64,000 nucleotides of DNA, from contig CBDEHK010000001.1 of the NCBI GenBank assembly GCA_965238305.1, forward strand, positions 558,001 through 622,000, written 5' to 3'. The notes beneath the pieces were generated by a model, which saw only the letters and a list, made by a program, of their open reading frames with translations, was not told the DNA's origin and did not search any database. The translations under genes were made by a program, and so were the position numbers. Source of the DNA: CBDCGJ01 sp965238305 (GTDB lineage Bacteria > Pseudomonadota > Alphaproteobacteria > GCA-2731375). Below, in pieces: positions 26,634-35,314 of the stretch (positions within the stretch are counted from its first letter, which is position 1; each line of letters starts with the position of its first letter).

Positions 26634-27587
26634 CTACAACAGACCGCGCAGTAAAAATATCCCGGGGATGGTGACCATGGATGCGGCGAGGGTCGCCAGA
26701 ACCAGTTTCGCAGCGAGGCGGCTATCCGCGCCGTAGGCGTCGCACAATACAACCGGCACCATGATTGCCGGCATCGCGCCCTCAAGCATTAAAACCTCGA
26801 TTTCCCAATGCGCCAGATCCATTGCATGGGCCGGCAGCAATATCAGCAGCGGCATGACAATCAAATTAACAAACGCGACGCATCCAGCGAGCGCGATCAC
26901 CCCCCTAAAATTGTGCAACTGAACAAGCAGGCCAACAGCAAGCAAGACCAATAATGTATTGCCTGCGCTTACAACGCGAAGGCCGTCCAAGATACTGTGG
27001 ATAATTGAATTGTCATGATCTGTTAGATTTGCAAGCGCTAAGCCCGCCACAAGCGCGCAGAAGATGGGCGAGCGAAAATAGTCCAGCGCGGCCCTGCGTC
27101 TTTCCTGAGGTGTCGACGCTGTATCGCCATAATATTGCGCGATCATCGTGCCTACGGTGAAAACCAATGGGGCCATACCGAGCCCACTAATGATCACGGT
27201 ATCGACTACCGCCTGTTCGTTCCCTGGGAACAATTCGGCGATCAGGGCAACACCCAGAACCGATGAGCTGCTAAAGCCAGCCGTTAGGATTACCGGAGCC
27301 ACGGCCGGCCCCTCAAGCCGGAATATCCGCGCGATCAACCACCCCAAGCCAAGGCACACCACACTGACGCCCATCAATAGGATGGTCATCATACCTTGAT
27401 CCCACTTCAATTCGGCGTGAATCAGGGAAAGGAATATGAGTGCCGGCAACGTTACCTTTGTCACCAGCGTGGAACACACCCGGCCGTGTTCTTCCTTGAG
27501 CAAGCCGATGCGTTTGAACAACATAACGCCGAAGATCAGAATTAGCAGGACACCGATTGACGAAAGAGCTCGGAGCTGAATGTCCAT
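26634..27587 (-). CDS. AEC family transporter (auxin efflux carrier-like)
   Basis: A 317-aa integral membrane protein with about ten hydrophobic segments. The segments LVTKVTLPALIFLSLIHAEL (about residues 42-61) and, in the second half, GAMPAIMVPVVLCDAYGADS are typical of AEC carriers of malonate, malate or other organic acids. I start at the ATG at 27587, where the family begins, rather than further upstream. The first 21 bp and 79 bp of upstream sequence are duplicated at 28413-28512. Confidence 0.88.
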   Translation of the reverse strand: MDIQLRALSSIGVLLILIFGVMLFKRIGLLKEEHGRVCSTLVTKVTLPALIFLSLIHAELKWDQGMMTILLMGVSVVCLGLGWLIARIFRLEGPAVAPVILTAGFSSSSVLGVALIAELFPGNEQAVVDTVIISGLGMAPLVFTVGTMIAQYYGDTASTPQERRRAALDYFRSPIFCALVAGLALANLTDHDNSIIHSILDGLRVVSAGNTLLVLLAVGLLVQLHNFRGVIALAGCVAFVNLIVMPLLILLPAHAMDLAHWEIEVLMLEGAMPAIMVPVVLCDAYGADSRLAAKLVLATLAASMVTIPGIFLLRGLL

Positions 27588-27666
27588 ATTGCGCTGTCCT
27601 ATCAAGTGCCGCTCGAAAATCCAAACCAATATACGACATCAATCCGCGCCTTGACGAGATGCCAAT
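27567..27666 (-). repeat. 100-bp start/promoter segment of the AEC gene, duplicated at 28413
   Basis: It aligns without gaps to 28413-28512 with nine mismatches counted by eye. It covers the first seven codons and the untranslated region of the AEC gene. Confidence 0.9.
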
Positions 27667-27791
27667 TGTGCGCTCAGAGATCAATGCACGGCCGACACAG
27701 AGCGCCGCGTCATCCGATGGGAGCATGAACATCTGCTTAAAACGCTTCCGCATAGATTAGATGGATATCCCCAAGCTATGCGCACCCGCCG

Positions 27792-28367
27792 TTATTGCTT
27801 TGGCTCGATGGTGGTAAACTCCCAACGGCTTCGTTCGGGTGGCGCAGTAGCGCAATCGTCCAGATAGAGGGCACGCCACCGGTGTTGCATCGAGTAAGTT
27901 CGGGTTGAGCGAGACCCAACCGTCAGGCACAGGTTCGTAGTTGCAAGCTTCAGTCGTCCGTCAGAATGTTGAGAAAAGTGCTGCAAGGCGTCGGCATCCA
28001 TGAACGAACTGCGTTCTCCGCATGGGCGAAGCAGCATCGCACTTCCGGGCAGGGATAGGCCATTAACACCCATGGCCGTTACGCAAAGCTTGTAGGCAGG
28101 AAAACGGATCAAGCCAATTTCATCAAAACGCACAGCTTCGTCTGGGAAGCGCTCGGAGCTGCAGTTATGCACAACCAGTGGCAGATCCGTGCGCGCGTCC
28201 GCTCCCACTCCAACGACATCTACACAATAGCCATCTTGCGGCCGGTCTAATTTATCGAGAAGACGCAGTACTTTGGAATCCTCGGCCCATTGCTGGGCCT
28301 GTGCGCCGTTCGCCAATAGGACCAGCGCTAGACTTAGGGCAAACATTTGGATCGCCTTGCCGGTCAT
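27792..28367 (-). CDS. Secreted beta-trefoil (ricin-type lectin-like) protein
   Basis: A 191-aa protein with a clear signal peptide (MTGKAIQMFALSLALVLL, cleavage after AQA). The rest shows three similar units with paired cysteines: YCVDVVG...HNC, KLCVTAMG...LRPC and LCLTVGS...LDDC. The last unit ends SRWEF, close to the QxW motif of ricin B trefoils. This fold usually binds carbohydrate. The family assignment is an inference from spacing. AAGGAGGAG precedes the ATG at 28367. Confidence 0.65.
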   Translation of the reverse strand: MTGKAIQMFALSLALVLLANGAQAQQWAEDSKVLRLLDKLDRPQDGYCVDVVGVGADARTDLPLVVHNCSSERFPDEAVRFDEIGLIRFPAYKLCVTAMGVNGLSLPGSAMLLRPCGERSSFMDADALQHFSQHSDGRLKLATTNLCLTVGSRSTRTYSMQHRWRALYLDDCATAPPERSRWEFTTIEPKQ

Positions 28368-28412
28368 TGAACTGCTCCTCCTTTCTGTCGAATTGCCTTA
28401 ATTGCGAGTTCT

Positions 28413-28512
28413 AGCTCGGCGCTGAATGTCCATATTGTGCTGTCCTATCAAGCGCCATTTGAAAATCTAAACCAATATACGACATCAATCCGAGCCTTGA
28501 CGAGAGGCCAAT
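28413..28512 (-). repeat. Orphan copy of the AEC start/promoter segment
   Basis: An ungapped 100-bp match to 27567-27666 (nine mismatches), here without a gene behind it: the frame after its ATG ends soon. It lies just upstream of the lectin-like gene on the same strand and could donate a promoter to it. Confidence 0.85.
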
Positions 28513-28719
28513 ATGTGGACAGCTCCGTGCGGTCAAAAGGTTGCAAATTCAAATCCCTCCCCCCGTAACCAAATAAACCCGGCCAAATTTGAAAGTCTTG
28601 GCAAGGGTCTAAATACACCGGACTTACTTGACGCAAAATCAGTCCTCTGCAATTAGTGCAGATCAATTTGAAAATCCGGCTTCATTGTCGGCATGTCGAG
28701 AAACTGTACATTTACAACG

Positions 28720-28845
28720 TCTGCAGATGGCACATCTCGGAAGTAACGGGGTGTGGGCTGAAACTTCCGCTCCTGCGGGATAAGCAGCCGTCGTTGAGGA
28801 CATAATAAAATGGCCGAAATCGACCCCGAACGGAAACAGTTTCTG
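28720..28845 (+). repeat. Dispersed oriented intergenic repeat, copy 20
   Basis: TTCCGCTCCTGCGGGATAAG, CAGCCGTCGTTGAGG and AAATCGACCCCGAACGG. The remainder of the gap (28513-28719) is featureless to my eye. Confidence 0.8.
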
Positions 28846-28895
28846 CTTTTCCTGGTGCTTACTTTTGCCTCAGATGAGAACTCCGGGTCTAAGTT

Positions 28896-29274
28896 CTAAA
28901 ACGCTTCGGCCTCTTCCGAAAAGCGCCCTCTTTGCATAAATAGGTCCAAATTGATTTGCGCAGTCTCGACGAATTTCACCCAATGGGGCTGATGGCGTAA
29001 TCGTTCAGCATTGAATTCGTCATCATGTGTCACGTCTGCTGTTTTGTTCCACAAAGTACAGAATAATTCAATTGCCCGCTGTTCTGGTTTACTGAATACA
29101 GGGTCGGCAAAAAACTGCGGGTCCCAACCATCCGTGACAAAATCTTCCCAATTTATTAATGGCTTCGAACACTCCAAATTTTGCGACGCCTTCGAAGCTT
29201 GATGCACCTTCAAAATACTCAATGATGCGGTTTCGGGTACGCTGTTGAAGGAGTTTGGTGCTAATATCAGTCAT
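28896..29274 (-). pseudogene. Small conserved hypothetical gene broken by a one-base frameshift
   Basis: From the ATG at 29274 the frame reads MTDISTKLLQQRTRNRIIEY, then FEGASSFEGVAKFGVFEAIN, and then loses sense. The continuation INWEDFVTDGWDPQFFADPV lies in the next frame and runs to a stop at 28896. Removing one T in AAATTGG (minus strand, about 29150-29153) would restore a 125-residue protein. I recall a small alphaproteobacterial hypothetical family with an RNRIIEY...ASSFE start and an INxWED middle, and both halves fit it. The break may be a real mutation or a sequencing error. Confidence 0.6.
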
Positions 29275-29309
29275 TCTCAATTTTAGCGTGCAGAGCTCAA
29301 TTTGCCAAT

Positions 29310-29420
29310 GTCCACGTTTGGCGCAAAGCAGGCTAATTGGCCCAAGGTGGAATAGGTCCGGTGCTGCGGGATAAGCAGACAACTAAGCCGGCCCGTCATT
29401 TTGTCTCCTTATGACCCGGA
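29310..29420 (+). repeat. Dispersed oriented intergenic repeat, copy 21
   Basis: AATTGGCCCAAGGTGGAATA, GGTGCTGCGGGATAAGCAGAC, GCCGGCCCGTCATTTTGTC, TATGACCCGG. Same subfamily as 19235. The rest of this 316-bp gap is unremarkable. Confidence 0.75.
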
Positions 29421-29590
29421 ACGGGCGATGCTGCCATTTTCAATGAACGAGCAGGGTTGCCAGGCGGCTTTCATCTGATCCTATTCTCTTTGGGCACCCC
29501 AAGCATTCCAAGAGACCTTTTCTTGAGCTGGTGTCCGCCGCTTTGGATCAGGCAAATGTGATGATGGAATGATCGCGGCCAGCGGGAAAG

Positions 29591-31048
29591 TTGGGCTATC
29601 CTTGGGAAGGATATGTTTGTTCCAGCGGGGTTACCAGGTTGTCAAATTTTTTTGCCAGATCTGTTGCCGGATTGTCTCTTTGGCTCTTGGCCGGTGTTGC
29701 CCCGGCGGCCCCTAGTTCCAATTTGAGAGCATCCGATCCCGTTGTCAGCCATAGCCGTGCCGTGATGTTCGGCAGTGAGGCCGAGCTGCGCGATGGCCTT
29801 GCCTTTCTCTCGCGGCGCGGCACGCGAGACGCTGTTGCTTCGTTAATTATGGCTTTGCGTTTCCGTCGTGATTTCACCAAAGACATTACCGCGGCACTGC
29901 ATGCAATCACCGGGCATACCGGGGATGAGTGGCGGGATTGGATGATCTGGCAACAAGGCCAAAGTGACATCATTCCGCATCGCAGTTTTCTGGACATCAA
30001 GCGTGACGGTCTTGGCCGCATAGACGCCCGCTATCAGGTGTTTTTTCGCACCGGCTGGGATCGGCGCGAAGACATGCGGATTCGTTTGGAAGAGGTTGTC
30101 TGGGGCGGCCCACGTGCCCTGGATGGCATTCCATCGCTGGATTTCCCGACGATGATCGCCTCCGGCGAGGCCGGTTACATGTTGGACAATGATTTGGTGT
30201 TTGGCATTGAAATCAACGGCGATGTCCGGGCCTATCCGCTGCGCATCATGGGCTGGCACGAGATGTTCAACGATGTCATTGGCGGTGTGCCGGTGGCGCT
30301 GGCCTACTGCACCCTCTGTGGCTCAGGTATTCTGTTTGAAACCAAACTCGCCGGCCGTCGAAAGCCATTGGTTTTTGGCTCTTCCGGGTTGTTGTACCGC
30401 TCCAACAAACTGATGTTTGATTGGGAGACCTATAGCCTTTGGAACCAGTTCATCGGTGAGCCGGTGATCGGTCCCCTCGCCAAATCCGGCATTCGCCTCA
30501 AAACCCGCCCCGTGACCATCACCTGCTGGCACCAGTGGCGGCAGGCCCATCCCGACAGCAAGATACTGTCGTTGCAAACCGGCCATATCCGGGATTACGC
30601 CTCGGGTGCGGTTTATCGTGAATATTTCGCCAGCCCGGATTTGATGTTTCCGGCCAATGTCGGGGCCTCGAAGGATTTCCGCGCCAAGGACTATATTTTT
30701 GGCATTCGCGATTTTGGTGTCGCCAAGGCCTGGCCGGTGGCCGCCTTTAACAACCAGCGGGTGATCAACGATCGGATCGGTGGTCGCAACATCGTCCTCA
30801 TTGGCAATGCGAAAACCCGAACGGTCCGGGCTTATGAAAGAAACGGGGAGGAATTTGGATCAATCACTGCGACAGGCCTACGCGCCAAATCGGGAGAGAT
30901 CTGGCACCTGTCGGAAGCTTTTTTGACCAATGCGAAAGGAACCAAGTTGGCCAGAATTGCCGGTGTCTTGTCCTATTGGTTTGCCTGGGACGGCTATATG
31001 GGCCTGAAAAGCCAATACTATAAAGCCCCGACCGGCCAGAAAAGGTAG
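29591..31048 (+). CDS. DUF3179 domain-containing protein, probably exported
   Basis: A 485-aa protein dominated by a DUF3179 domain of unknown function. The central GGVPVALAYCTLCGSGILF (about residues 231-249), with its CxxC pair, is the family's hallmark and suggests metal or heme binding. The segment SNFFARSVAGLSLWLLAG, ending APAAPSS, looks like a signal peptide. The 29591 start codon is TTG; an in-frame TTG at 29639, directly before the signal, may be the real one. It is the intact parent of the deleted copy at 25855. Confidence 0.87.
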   Translation: MGYPWEGYVCSSGVTRLSNFFARSVAGLSLWLLAGVAPAAPSSNLRASDPVVSHSRAVMFGSEAELRDGLAFLSRRGTRDAVASLIMALRFRRDFTKDITAALHAITGHTGDEWRDWMIWQQGQSDIIPHRSFLDIKRDGLGRIDARYQVFFRTGWDRREDMRIRLEEVVWGGPRALDGIPSLDFPTMIASGEAGYMLDNDLVFGIEINGDVRAYPLRIMGWHEMFNDVIGGVPVALAYCTLCGSGILFETKLAGRRKPLVFGSSGLLYRSNKLMFDWETYSLWNQFIGEPVIGPLAKSGIRLKTRPVTITCWHQWRQAHPDSKILSLQTGHIRDYASGAVYREYFASPDLMFPANVGASKDFRAKDYIFGIRDFGVAKAWPVAAFNNQRVINDRIGGRNIVLIGNAKTRTVRAYERNGEEFGSITATGLRAKSGEIWHLSEAFLTNAKGTKLARIAGVLSYWFAWDGYMGLKSQYYKAPTGQKR

Positions 31049-31169
31049 CGGTTAACCGACAATGTCAGCAAGCCATAGCGGCGGCGAGACGGCGTTCCAT
31101 ATAAATGCTCCTTGCTGGAAAGTTTAGTGGCGATCTATTGGAAAATCCATATGGTCACAAAGCGAGCCC

Positions 31170-31300
31170 AATGACCGCAATTGGCGCTTAGCTGCCGTCG
31201 CTGCATTCAACTCATAACGTTCGCTGTCGCAAGCAAGGCAGCCGTCGTTTGGGGCGCGCCAAGTCGGTTGCAGCTGGCCCATAGCAGACAATTCAGCTAG
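31170..31300 (+). repeat. Dispersed oriented intergenic repeat, copy 22
   Basis: AACGTTCGCTGTCGCAAGCAA, GGCAGCCGTCGTTTGG and GGTTGCAGCTGGCCC. It is part of the flank duplicated at 26020-26240. It and that flank fill the 310-bp gap before the next gene. Confidence 0.8.
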
Positions 31301-31359
31301 TCAATAATGCGGGATTTTCGTATCAACTAATATTCGAAATTTTTGTACGGGCGGACGTC

Positions 31360-32421
31360 ATGGGTGAATTACCAGATAAAATGAGCGGGGTTCTTTTGCT
31401 AGGACATGGTGGCCCAGAAATGCTGGAGTATCGGAACGATCTAGCCCGGCCTCGCCCGGGACCGAACGATGTGCTGGTCCGGGTCTCTGCGGCGGCTGTG
31501 AACAACACAGATATCAACACCCGGACGGCATGGTACTCGAAAGGTGATCATGACGATGGTGATGCCAGTTGGTCCGGGCAAGCATTGAAATTTCCACTTA
31601 TTCAGGGCGCCGACGTCTGTGGAACAATTGCCTGCGTCGGAGACCGCGTGGACAAAGGCCGCCTTGGCCAGCGGGTGCTTATTGAACCGTGTATTCGAGA
31701 GGCAAACAACCGCATTCTTGACAATCCTTGCTACTTTGGCTCCGAATGTAATGGCGGCTTTGCGGAATATACTGTTGTGGCTTCACGTCACGCTTATGCG
31801 GTCAACAGTTCATACCAGGATACCGAACTGGCCTCATTTCCGTGCTCCTATTCAACGGCTGAAAACATGCTGACACGGTCGCAAGTGACTGCCGGAGAAC
31901 GGGTCTTGATCACCGGTGCGTCAGGCGGCGTCGGTTCTGCGGCGGTTCAGTTAGCGAAGGCGCGTGGCGCTGACGTCATTGCTGTCACGAGTTCGTCAAA
32001 GGCCGCCACACTGCAAGAACTTGGCGCCGATCAAACCATCGATCGAGCGGATGATTATGTCGAACTTTTGGGCAAAAATAGTATCGATGTCGTGATCGAT
32101 CTGGTTGCTGGCGAAAAATTTCCCGCCCTGCTTGGCACCCTGCGCTCGGGGGGACGATATGCGGTCGCAGGGGCAATTGGCGGTTCTTTCGTGGAACTGG
32201 ATATTCGGTCACTTTATTTGAAAGACCTCAGCTTCTTCGGTTGTACGGTACTCGAACCAAAGGTTTTCAGAAATCTGATCGCTCAGATCGAAAATGGGTG
32301 GGTCAAACCTTTGGTCGCCGAGACCTACCCATTGAAGGAAATTGGAACTGCTCAGGCGTCCTTCAATAGCAAAGGTCATATCGGAAAAATCGTGCTTAAG
32401 ATTGGGGATCAAGCGAACTAA
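31360..32421 (+). CDS. Zinc-binding dehydrogenase family protein (MDR)
   Basis: A 353-aa medium-chain reductase. The GroES-like domain holds VSAAAVNNTDINTR (about residues 41-54). An unusual insertion with cysteines (RVLIEPCIREANN...NPCYFGSECNGGF) lies where structural zinc can bind. The Rossmann motif is VLITGASGGVGSAAVQLAK (about 181-199), followed by KARGADVIAVTSSSKA. It probably reduces an aldehyde, alcohol or enone with NAD(P)H. The dehydrogenase at 12775 is only a distant relative. Confidence 0.88.
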   Translation: MGELPDKMSGVLLLGHGGPEMLEYRNDLARPRPGPNDVLVRVSAAAVNNTDINTRTAWYSKGDHDDGDASWSGQALKFPLIQGADVCGTIACVGDRVDKGRLGQRVLIEPCIREANNRILDNPCYFGSECNGGFAEYTVVASRHAYAVNSSYQDTELASFPCSYSTAENMLTRSQVTAGERVLITGASGGVGSAAVQLAKARGADVIAVTSSSKAATLQELGADQTIDRADDYVELLGKNSIDVVIDLVAGEKFPALLGTLRSGGRYAVAGAIGGSFVELDIRSLYLKDLSFFGCTVLEPKVFRNLIAQIENGWVKPLVAETYPLKEIGTAQASFNSKGHIGKIVLKIGDQAN

Positions 32422-32437
32422 ACGCCCTGTCTCCCAT

Positions 32438-32552
32438 TGTTACCACGCAGCCTAATTGGCCGATTACATAAGTCGTCTGCTGCTGCGGGATAAGCAGTCG
32501 TCGCCATGGGCCCGCGATTTCGGCTGGGAATAACCCATTTGAGACATTCACT
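32438..32552 (+). repeat. Dispersed oriented intergenic repeat, single half-unit form, copy 23
   Basis: The lead-in GGCCGATTACATAAGTC is identical to copy 8. It continues with GTCTGCTGCTGCGGGATAAG, then jumps to CAGTCGTCGCCATGGGC, which in long copies follows the second half-unit. It therefore looks like a long copy that lost one half-unit. Confidence 0.85.
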
Positions 32553-32595
32553 TTGATATTACTCCGGCGCATAGAGCTTCAAGAAACTCCCGCGA

Positions 32596-32639
32596 ATTAA
32601 TCTGATCGCTCCAATGAATTAATCTGATCGCTCCAATAA
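32596..32639 (+). repeat. 22-bp tandem duplication
   Basis: Two adjacent copies of GAATTAATCTGATCGCTCCAAT-type sequence (starts at 32596 and 32618). The rest of the gap before the molybdenum hydroxylase operon (32640-32820) has no clear feature. Confidence 0.85.
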
Positions 32640-32820
32640 GGTCGAATTTCGGAACCTGGACCAAAGAAATAAGGGTTAATCCGAAGCAGCCCTACCACCA
32701 ACTGTCTTACCGTTTCATGCTCGCCGGTTTTTTTGCCTTAGAAAACTGGCGCGATTGTTCAAGATCGCGCCGCAGGATCGTCCTATATCCATGCTGTCAT
32801 TAATGCAGAGGATTAAAAAG

Positions 32821-33282
32821 ATGAAGATCCGGGTCAACGATCGAACATACGCAATTCCGGCGGTATGGCGGGATGATACCTTACAGCAGATATTGCGAGA
32901 ATGTCTTGGTCTCGTTGGAACTAAGTATGGCTGCGGCGACGGTCTTTGTGGTGCTTGCACTGTCTTAGTGGACGGACAGGCAGTCCGCAGCTGCCAAACC
33001 GGATTGACCGAGGTTCTGGACAGCAAGATCGAAACCGTCGAGGGCCTGAGCTCTGGAGATGGCGCATTGCATCCTTTGCAGGAAGCCTGGTTGGCAGAAG
33101 CGGTCCCGCAATGCGGCTATTGCCAAGCCGGACAATTAATGTCCGCTACGGCACTCCTTAGAAATAAACCTCATCCCTCGGAAGCTGAAATCAACACGGC
33201 GTTAGCGGGAAATTTGTGTCGGTGCGGGACCCATCAACGAATTCGCCGGGCAGTACATAAAGTAGCGGCGGGCGCGTCATGA
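32821..33282 (+). CDS. (2Fe-2S)-binding subunit of a molybdenum hydroxylase (IorA-like)
   Basis: A 153-aa small subunit that passes electrons from the molybdenum site. The plant-type cluster motif is GCGDGLCGACTVLVDG (about residues 37-52). The second cluster uses CGYCQAGQLM (about 98-107) and NLCRCGTHQRIRRAV (about 131-145). I start at the ATG at 32821, which begins the fold, rather than 22 codons earlier. The next gene overlaps its stop by 4 bp (ATGA), so the two form one operon. Confidence 0.93.
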   Translation: MKIRVNDRTYAIPAVWRDDTLQQILRECLGLVGTKYGCGDGLCGACTVLVDGQAVRSCQTGLTEVLDSKIETVEGLSSGDGALHPLQEAWLAEAVPQCGYCQAGQLMSATALLRNKPHPSEAEINTALAGNLCRCGTHQRIRRAVHKVAAGAS

Positions 33283-35309
33283 AGAGGCGAGCCTTCCTGG
33301 GCCTAACTGGCGGACTGGGCGTTAGCTTTGTTGTCGGTGGTTGCCTGCCCGTGATCCCCAAGCGGCCAGACCCAACAGTGAAAGCAGCAAGCGGCTGGAT
33401 ACGCTATGATCGCGGGCGTTATCTGTTGACCCTACCGCGGGCGGAAATTGGACAGAATATTGCTACGGCGATGAAGCAAGTCGCTTGTGATGAGTTAGGC
33501 GTGGATTGGGATATGATCGACGTTGAAACCCATGCCACAAGGCGTCTGGACTTGGTTCGTGCGACAGTGGGGAGCGAATCTATCGAGCACTTTATGCTTC
33601 CCCTCGCACATGCCTGCGCTACTTTACGTGATGCATTGGACAGTGGACAAATTAGCGGCATACTAACGGTAGAAGAGCGGCCGATTAGCGAGCTTAAAAT
33701 CTTCTCCCGCCAGACCAGGTTTGTTGGTAAGAAGGCGGATCTCGTCGACGGACGCAATATCGTCACCGGTAAGTCGCTTTATGCATCTGATATTCGCCTG
33801 CCGGCAATGGTCTATGGCCGTGTTCTCCGGGCACCGGCCAGCCCTGAAATACCATCGAAGCCCATATCGTGGGACGAAAAATCCACCAGGAATGTAGCTG
33901 GATATATTGCTCTTGTGCATGACAAACGTCTCATCCAGGGCAATAGCCGGGGCCTTGGGATCGTTGCCGCAACACCGGGTGGACTAGAGCGAATGGAGGA
34001 AGCGCTTAATGTTCGGTGGCAGGTCGAAGGCTCTCTGGAACAAGAAGATATCGATCGTTTGCTCGATATCGACGCCCGTCTGAGCGCGGGTGATCTTTCC
34101 CATCAATTGGTCGATGACAATGTTGCGGCGGACGAAGAATGGGATATCGACCTGCGGTTTGAAATCCCGATGGCGGCGCATGCGGCGATGGAGCCTCGCG
34201 CTGCGGTCGCTGCATTTTCCGACGCAAAACTGAAAATGTGGGTGGGGTCGCAGGATGCTTTCTATGTCCGCGATGTACTGGCGGACCTTTTTGACCTCGA
34301 TAGTGATGACGTCAATGTCCAGAACATGCGCGTCGGTGGTGCTTTTGGTGGCAAGACCATTTGTCTAGTCGAACGTGAGGCCGCGGTTCTGGCCTATCAC
34401 ACAAAGCTTCCGCTAAAAGTGCAATGGACCAGAGTGCAAGAATTCCGATATGGCTTCCATCGCTCGCCTTCCAGTCACCGAATTCGCGCGCGCCTGGAAA
34501 ATGGCCAGCTGACGGACTGGTGGCATTCGTTTGCCAGCGGCCATATCATTTTCACCAATGCCGCGATGCCGCCCTGGATGCAGCAGCTTACCGATTTTGT
34601 GAGCGATAAGGGCGTCGCACGCGGTGCTTTGCCGTCCTACCGCATGGCGCGTCAGCGAATTGAGCATGATCAAGTCCGTTTACCCGTTCTAACCGGTCCC
34701 TGGCGTGGTCTGGGTGCCGGGCCAAACGCGACGGTCATCGAATGCATGATTGATGAATGCGCATATCTGGCCGGTCGATCGCCCTTGGAATTCCGCCTTT
34801 CGCACATTGACGATCCGCGCTTGGCACATGTCTTGCGCAAAGTCGCCAAAAACGCGGGCCCGGCAGGATATGGAAGGGGATATGCGTGTGGCATTTATAA
34901 GGGCAAAAGTTATGCCGCCGTTGCCGCCGATGTTAGCGTGGCAGGCGATGGTCAGGTGCAAGTTGATCAGCTCTACTGTGTTCACGATTGCGGCCTGGTC
35001 ATCAATCCGGATCAAGTCCGCGCTCAATGTGAAGGAAACTTGGTCTGGGGAATAGGACTGGCTCTGAGTGACAATCTGCAAGTTGCCGACGGTGGGATCG
35101 ACGCAACAACATTCGCAGATTTCCCGGTTCCGCGGTTCGAAGATATTCCCGCGCTGGAGATCGAACTGGTGTCCAGTGACAAGACCTCTACTGGTGCCGG
35201 GGAAACCGCAATCGTCGCCGCCTCCGCCGCAATATTGAATGCGGTGCGGGATGCAACAGGAAAGCGGGTAACGCGGCTTCCTGTACGGCCGGAGGATTTG
35301 CTAGGATAG
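33279..35309 (+). CDS. Molybdopterin-binding large subunit of a molybdenum hydroxylase (IorB-like), Tat signal
   Basis: A 676-aa catalytic subunit of the isoquinoline 1-oxidoreductase/aldehyde-oxidase type. It oxidises aldehydes or N-heterocycles with a molybdenum-cytosine-dinucleotide cofactor. The N-terminus MKRRAFLGLTGGLGVSFVVG is a Tat signal followed by GC, a possible lipobox, so it may be a periplasmic lipoprotein. Cofactor-site motifs include VGGAFGGKTICLVE (about residues 350-363) and the C-terminal GAGETAIVAASAAILNAV, with the catalytic Glu in its GETA. It is somewhat shorter than IorB (about 740). No cytochrome subunit or XdhC-type maturase is adjacent. Confidence 0.92.
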   Translation: MKRRAFLGLTGGLGVSFVVGGCLPVIPKRPDPTVKAASGWIRYDRGRYLLTLPRAEIGQNIATAMKQVACDELGVDWDMIDVETHATRRLDLVRATVGSESIEHFMLPLAHACATLRDALDSGQISGILTVEERPISELKIFSRQTRFVGKKADLVDGRNIVTGKSLYASDIRLPAMVYGRVLRAPASPEIPSKPISWDEKSTRNVAGYIALVHDKRLIQGNSRGLGIVAATPGGLERMEEALNVRWQVEGSLEQEDIDRLLDIDARLSAGDLSHQLVDDNVAADEEWDIDLRFEIPMAAHAAMEPRAAVAAFSDAKLKMWVGSQDAFYVRDVLADLFDLDSDDVNVQNMRVGGAFGGKTICLVEREAAVLAYHTKLPLKVQWTRVQEFRYGFHRSPSSHRIRARLENGQLTDWWHSFASGHIIFTNAAMPPWMQQLTDFVSDKGVARGALPSYRMARQRIEHDQVRLPVLTGPWRGLGAGPNATVIECMIDECAYLAGRSPLEFRLSHIDDPRLAHVLRKVAKNAGPAGYGRGYACGIYKGKSYAAVAADVSVAGDGQVQVDQLYCVHDCGLVINPDQVRAQCEGNLVWGIGLALSDNLQVADGGIDATTFADFPVPRFEDIPALEIELVSSDKTSTGAGETAIVAASAAILNAVRDATGKRVTRLPVRPEDLLG

Positions 35310-35314
35310 CTGGC

